Part shown: positions 37,139 to 41,512 of the stretch, in pieces
Layout: each line of letters starts with the position of its first letter
How positions within the stretch are numbered: position 1 is the first letter of the stretch
DNA from: an uncultured Clostridia bacterium
Lineage (GTDB): Bacteria; Bacillota; Clostridia; Oscillospirales; Acutalibacteraceae
Length of the DNA stretch: 41,512 nucleotides
Direction of reading: 5' to 3'
NCBI GenBank assembly: GCA_945982035.1
Contig: CAMFRO010000004.1
Location: 1 to 41,512 of the forward strand
The notes under the pieces: generated by a model
The model's database searches: none
Told to the model about the DNA's origin: nothing
What the model saw: the letters and a program-made list of their open reading frames with translations, nothing else
Made by a program: the position numbers and the translations under genes

Positions 37139-38263
37139 CTATATTCTGGTGTCCTTTGACAGACAAACAGGGAAGTTTGCTGCACCTGAAAGTTCAACAC
37201 CTGATTTAATGTTTACGTTTTTGTCCGCAATTATATAATTGATTTTTGCACCTTCACCAACTACTGTATCCTGCATAAGAATAGAATTTTTAACCACAGC
37301 GCCTTTTTCAATTTTAACACCCTTAAAGAGAATACAATTTTCAACAGTTCCCTTAATTTCACATCCGTCTGCCACAAGAGCGCCTACAACCTTGCCTTCC
37401 GGACCGTAAAGTGTGGGCATATCATCTCGTTCCTTTGTGTAAATAGGTCTGCTTGGGTTGAATAGCTTGTTTTTTGTGTCCTTGCAAAGCAGAGTCATTG
37501 AAATATCATAGTAGCTTTGAATACTGTCTATTGTGCCTACAAAGCAGTCAGTTGCATCATAGGCATAAACATTCTTGTTTGCAATACAGTCCAAAATTAT
37601 ACTTCTTTGGAAGGATACCTCATTCTTTGAATGAGCGGTGGCAACAAGTGATTCAAGCATATATTTTTTCATTAAAAGAATGTTGCAGGAGTAGAATACA
37701 TCGCCATTGGCATCAGGGTCAAGTGATGCTTCCTCAATTTTGCCGTCGCTGTTAACCTTGTCGAAAACAAGTACGGAGGAAATTGATGTGGGCTTTTTAG
37801 CTTTAACGCCTACGATGGTGATGTCGGCGTTATTCTTTTCGTGAGCGTCAAAAACCTTTTCAAAATCAATGTTTAATACATGGTTGCAGTCACTCATCAG
37901 CACATATTCCTGGTTGGAATGGTCAAGAAAATTCATATTGCCGAAAATAGCGTCAATTCTGTTGCCCCACATTGTAACCGAATTTGATGCGAAGGGCGGA
38001 AGAAGAAAGAGTCCGTCTGTTTTCCTGCTTAAATCCCAGGGCTTTCCTGTTCCCACATGGTCCATAAGAGAGTTGAAATTTGCGTTGGTAACAACACCTA
38101 TTTTTGTAACTCCGCTCTCTACCATATTTGAAAGAGGAAAGTCAATTAAACGATAACGGGAGCAAAACGGCACACTGCCCATAGTTCTCAAATCAGTGAG
38201 AGAACCGAGAGCCTCCTCGTGAATGTTTGCAAATATCATACCGAGTACATTTTTTCCGTTCAT
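37139..38263 (-). CDS. glgD: Glucose-1-phosphate adenylyltransferase-like regulatory subunit
   Basis: Nucleotidyltransferase-like fold with RYRLIDFPLSNMVESG, MSDCNHVLNIDFEK, C-terminal left-handed beta-helix repeats; adjacent to glgC, weaker catalytic motifs. Confidence 0.9.
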   Translation of the reverse strand: MNGKNVLGMIFANIHEEALGSLTDLRTMGSVPFCSRYRLIDFPLSNMVESGVTKIGVVTNANFNSLMDHVGTGKPWDLSRKTDGLFLLPPFASNSVTMWGNRIDAIFGNMNFLDHSNQEYVLMSDCNHVLNIDFEKVFDAHEKNNADITIVGVKAKKPTSISSVLVFDKVNSDGKIEEASLDPDANGDVFYSCNILLMKKYMLESLVATAHSKNEVSFQRSIILDCIANKNVYAYDATDCFVGTIDSIQSYYDISMTLLCKDTKNKLFNPSRPIYTKERDDMPTLYGPEGKVVGALVADGCEIKGTVENCILFKGVKIEKGAVVKNSILMQDTVVGEGAKINYIIADKNVNIKSGVELSGAANFPVCLSKDTRI

Positions 38264-38266
38264 ATT

Positions 38267-39475
38267 TTATACCTCCTCTCCCGATGCTATCATTTCCTTG
38301 GGAGCAATTTTTTTGCCCTCGGTGATTTTAGCCGAAGAACCTATAACTGCTACGCCCCAGGTTGACGGGTCTTCAAGATTTTCGGGAATTTCACCTATTT
38401 GAGCATCCTTTTCAATTACTGCGTCCTCTGCGATTATTGAATAATAAACCTTTGCGCCTTCTTTTACCGTTGCGCCGGGCATAATTACGCTGTACTTAAC
38501 CTCTGCGCCCTTTTCAATTTTTACATTAGATGAAATTACGGAATAATCTACTGTTCCGTCAATTTCACAGCCTTCACTTACCGATGAATTTTCAATTACT
38601 GCATCGGGTCCTACGTAATGCGGAGGTGATTCGGGATTTCGTGAGTAGATTTTCCAGCTTTTGTCTGACAAATCAAGGTCAACATTAGGGTTGATTATAT
38701 CAAGATTTGCTTCCCAAAGTGAGTCAATGGTGCCAACATCCTTCCAATAGCCCTTGAACGGAAAAGCAAACATTCTCTGTCCGTCGTCAAGCATTTTTGG
38801 AATAATGTTTTTACCAAAATCGTTTGAGGAGTCCGGATCAGCCTCATCCTCAATAAGATATTTTCTAAGCTTATCCCATGAGAATACATAAACACCCATT
38901 GAAGCCTTGTTTGATTTAGGCTGCTCGGGCTTCTCGGCAAATTCGTAAATTCTGTCGTTTTCATCAGTTGCAAGAATTCCGAATCTGCTTGCCTCCTCCC
39001 AGGGTACCTCTAATACGGCTATTGTGCAGTCCGCATCGTTCTTTTTGTGAAAATCAATCATTTTTGCGTAGTTCATTTTATAAATATGGTCGCCTGAAAG
39101 AACTACAACATATTCCGGATCATATTTTTCAATGAAAGCAATGTTCTGGTAAATGGCGTTTGCCGTGCCCTTAAACCATTCGGCACCGCCTCTTGCTTCG
39201 TAAGGGGAAAGTACGTGTACACCGCCGTTTAGTCTGTCCAAATCCCAAGGCTGACCATTGCCTAAATAATCATTAAGCACCAACGGCTGATATTGGGTTA
39301 GCACGCCTACGGTATAGATACCGCTGTTTACACAGTTTGACAGAGGAAAATCAATAATTCTGTAATTTCCGCCGTAGGGGACCGCAGGCTTTGCGATGCT
39401 TTTTGTAAGCACACCGAGTCGGCTTCCCTGTCCGCCTGCCAACAGCATTGCTACTACTTCTGTTTTATGTGACAT
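38267..39475 (-). CDS. glgC: Glucose-1-phosphate adenylyltransferase
   Basis: [75 protein letters not shown]. Confidence 0.96.
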   Translation of the reverse strand: MSHKTEVVAMLLAGGQGSRLGVLTKSIAKPAVPYGGNYRIIDFPLSNCVNSGIYTVGVLTQYQPLVLNDYLGNGQPWDLDRLNGGVHVLSPYEARGGAEWFKGTANAIYQNIAFIEKYDPEYVVVLSGDHIYKMNYAKMIDFHKKNDADCTIAVLEVPWEEASRFGILATDENDRIYEFAEKPEQPKSNKASMGVYVFSWDKLRKYLIEDEADPDSSNDFGKNIIPKMLDDGQRMFAFPFKGYWKDVGTIDSLWEANLDIINPNVDLDLSDKSWKIYSRNPESPPHYVGPDAVIENSSVSEGCEIDGTVDYSVISSNVKIEKGAEVKYSVIMPGATVKEGAKVYYSIIAEDAVIEKDAQIGEIPENLEDPSTWGVAVIGSSAKITEGKKIAPKEMIASGEEV

Positions 39476-39486
39476 AAAAATCCTCC

Positions 39487-41427
39487 TTATGATTTCTTCT
39501 TTTCTGTTTTCTTCTTTTGAGCAGGTTTGCTTGCTTTAGATTTCTTGTCTGCGGTTTTCTTTAAATAAATTGCCGAAAGACCGCTGAGCTTAAGGTCAAT
39601 ACATTGGTCAAATCCGTGCAACGGCTTTTTGGATGTTTTGTAGGTTCCTGCAAGACGTTGTTTTTCTCCGCCGTATTTAGCAATATTTGTATCAAATATT
39701 ACCTTGTATGTACCTTCCTCGGGTACGCCGATTTTGTAGCTGTCAAAGCTGTTGGGGGTCCAGTTGAATACGGTAATTAATTCCTCGCCGGCCTTGTTCA
39801 TACGCCTGAATGCGATTATTGAATTACTGTTGTCGTCACTGGAAATCCACTCAAAGCCGTCCCAGCTGTAATCAATTTCCCAAAGCTCGCTGTGTTCCTT
39901 GTAAAACTCATTAAGCTCCTTGGAAAATCTCTGCATTTGTCTGTGCTTTTCGTAGTCAAGCAATAACCAATCAAGACCCTGCTTGTAGTTCCACTCAATA
40001 AACTGTCCGAATTCCGAGCCCATAAATAATAGCTTTTTGCCGGGATGAGCCATCATATATGCCAAAAACAGCCTCATACCCTGAAATTTCATATCGTAGT
40101 CACCGGGCATTTTGTTTATAAGTGAGCATTTGCCGTGAACAACCTCATCGTGGCTTATAGGAAGAATAAAGTTCTCCGAAAAAGCGTAGAAGAAGCTGAA
40201 TGTTATGCAGTTGTGATTTCCTTTTCTAAACAACGGGTCAAGGGAGGTGTAGCGAAGCATATCGTTCATCCATCCCATATTCCACTTAAAGTTGAATCCA
40301 AGTCCGCCTATATCGGGGGGCATTGTTATCATCGGCCATGCCGTTGATTCCTCGGCGATCATCATTGTGTTAGGATGCTCCGTGAGAACTGAAGTGTTCA
40401 GTCTGCGGAAGAATTCTACCGCTTCAAGATTCTCTCTTCCGCCGTTCTTATTAGGCGTCCATTCTCCATCGTTTCTGCCGTAATCAAGATAAAGCATTGA
40501 TGCAACGGCGTCAACTCTCAGCCCGTCAAAATGGAATTTTTCAACCCAGTAGTTTGCTGATGAAATGAGGAATGAAATTACTTCGTTTTTTGAATAATCA
40601 AATACACGGGTACCCCATTCCTTATGCTCGCCCTTCTTTAAGTCGGAATATTCGTAGCAGCACTGTCCGTCAAACTCGTACAAACCGTAACCATCCTTTG
40701 GAAAATGCGCCGGAACCCAGTCAAGTATTACACCGATGCCGTTTTTGTGACATGTGTCAACAAAATACATCAAATCCTCCGGCACACCGTATCTTGAGGT
40801 GGGGGCAAAGTAGCCTGTAACCTGATAGCCCCAAGAGCCGTCGTAGGGGTATTCCATAATGGGCATCATTTCAATGTGGGTGTATCCCATTTCCTTTACG
40901 TATGGGACTAACTGCTCCGCCATTTCCCTGTATGTAAGGAAGTTTCCGTCATCGTGCTGCTTCCAGGAGCCGAAATGTATCTCGTAAATGTTAACAGGTC
41001 TTTCAAGAACGCTGCCCTTTGAATTTTTCTTCGCCCATTTTTCGTCGGTCCACTTGTAATCACTTAGCTCGTACACCTTTGATCCGGTGCCGGGCCTTGT
41101 TTCTGCGTGAACTGCGTATGGGTCGGATTTAAGTATCAACCTTGAATCTGCTGTGGTAATTGCATATTTGTAGCAGTCATAAACAAGTGCATTGTCAATG
41201 ACTGCTTCCCAAATTCCCGGGGAGATGCACACACACTTGTTTTCGTTTTCGTCCCAGTTGTTGAAATCACCTACAACGCTTACAGCCTTTGCATGGGGAG
41301 CCCATACTCTGAAAGCATAGCTTTTACTATCTATTTTATGAACTCCGAAGAATTCGTATGCCTTGTAGTTTTTTCCTGCGTGAAATAAATACAAGGGAAA
41401 CTTGTATTCATCTTTTATTTCAGACAT
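39487..41427 (-). CDS. glgB: 1,4-alpha-glucan branching enzyme with Lys-rich C-terminal tail
   Basis: [86 protein letters not shown]. True start at 41427 (MSEIKDEY..., AAAGGAG upstream); the first 23 aa of the listed ORF are leader plus adapter. Confidence 0.95.
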   Translation of the reverse strand: MSEIKDEYKFPLYLFHAGKNYKAYEFFGVHKIDSKSYAFRVWAPHAKAVSVVGDFNNWDENENKCVCISPGIWEAVIDNALVYDCYKYAITTADSRLILKSDPYAVHAETRPGTGSKVYELSDYKWTDEKWAKKNSKGSVLERPVNIYEIHFGSWKQHDDGNFLTYREMAEQLVPYVKEMGYTHIEMMPIMEYPYDGSWGYQVTGYFAPTSRYGVPEDLMYFVDTCHKNGIGVILDWVPAHFPKDGYGLYEFDGQCCYEYSDLKKGEHKEWGTRVFDYSKNEVISFLISSANYWVEKFHFDGLRVDAVASMLYLDYGRNDGEWTPNKNGGRENLEAVEFFRRLNTSVLTEHPNTMMIAEESTAWPMITMPPDIGGLGFNFKWNMGWMNDMLRYTSLDPLFRKGNHNCITFSFFYAFSENFILPISHDEVVHGKCSLINKMPGDYDMKFQGMRLFLAYMMAHPGKKLLFMGSEFGQFIEWNYKQGLDWLLLDYEKHRQMQRFSKELNEFYKEHSELWEIDYSWDGFEWISSDDNSNSIIAFRRMNKAGEELITVFNWTPNSFDSYKIGVPEEGTYKVIFDTNIAKYGGEKQRLAGTYKTSKKPLHGFDQCIDLKLSGLSAIYLKKTADKKSKASKPAQKKKTEKKKS

Positions 41428-41467
41428 ATTTCTCTCCTTTGTATTAATGTTGCGGTGAGCAACATCT

Positions 41468-41512
41468 CTGTCTCTTATACACATCTCCGAGCCCACGAGA
41501 CGCTACGCTATC
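41468..41512. other. Untrimmed Nextera (Tn5) adapter plus i7 index, sequencing artefact
   Basis: CTGTCTCTTATACACATCTCCGAGCCCACGAGAC (41468-41501), then GCTACGCT (8-base index) and ATC (start of the P7 sequence). Perfect reverse complement of the left end over 39 bp. Confidence 0.98.

Noticed and set aside
40-41467. Search for CRISPR arrays, tRNA/rRNA genes, prophage or defence islands
   Set aside because: None seen by eye; the genes form conserved housekeeping operons with short intergenic gaps. A tRNAscan/Infernal/DefenseFinder run would be needed to exclude small elements formally.
1-41506. 39-bp perfect terminal inverted repeats suggesting a large transposon
   Set aside because: The sequence is the Nextera adapter with Tn5 mosaic end plus library index; no transposase gene is present.

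Overview
A 41.5 kb contig from a low-GC Firmicute (probably class Clostridia, judged from gene order and codon use; not proven). Both ends carry untrimmed Illumina Nextera/Tn5 adapter, which forms a false 39-bp terminal inverted repeat. Most of the window is chromosomal housekeeping sequence. From left to right it holds: (1) an aromatic amino acid operon tyrA-aroB-aroA-aroC-pheA, followed by a TVP38/DedA-like membrane protein, galactokinase, a diacylglycerol-kinase-family protein and a membrane-anchored clan-A-like glycoside hydrolase with C-terminal CBM-like modules; (2) an unlisted 44-aa membrane protein ORF on the minus strand, with its own promoter, RBS and terminator, divergent from an oadG-oadB sodium-pump pair that lacks a local alpha subunit; (3) a UvrD/PcrA helicase; (4) a cysteine-rich protein (21 Cys in 270 aa) of unknown function, whose SD lies in one arm of a perfect 10-bp inverted repeat that overlaps a predicted promoter; (5) malQ on the minus strand; (6) miaB-ricA/ylbF-like-mutS-mutL-miaA; (7) a HlyD-like protein, yggS, sepF, divIVA, ileS, lspA, rluD, a HAD phosphatase and nfo; (8) a minus-strand glycogen operon glgB-glgC-glgD-glgA. 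I found no CRISPR array, rRNA, tRNA, prophage or genuine mobile element. The best candidates for new biology are the 44-aa ORF, the Cys-rich protein with its overlapping promoter/hairpin leader, and the glycosidase at the end of the galK/lipid-kinase cluster. No obvious large undescribed system is visible.
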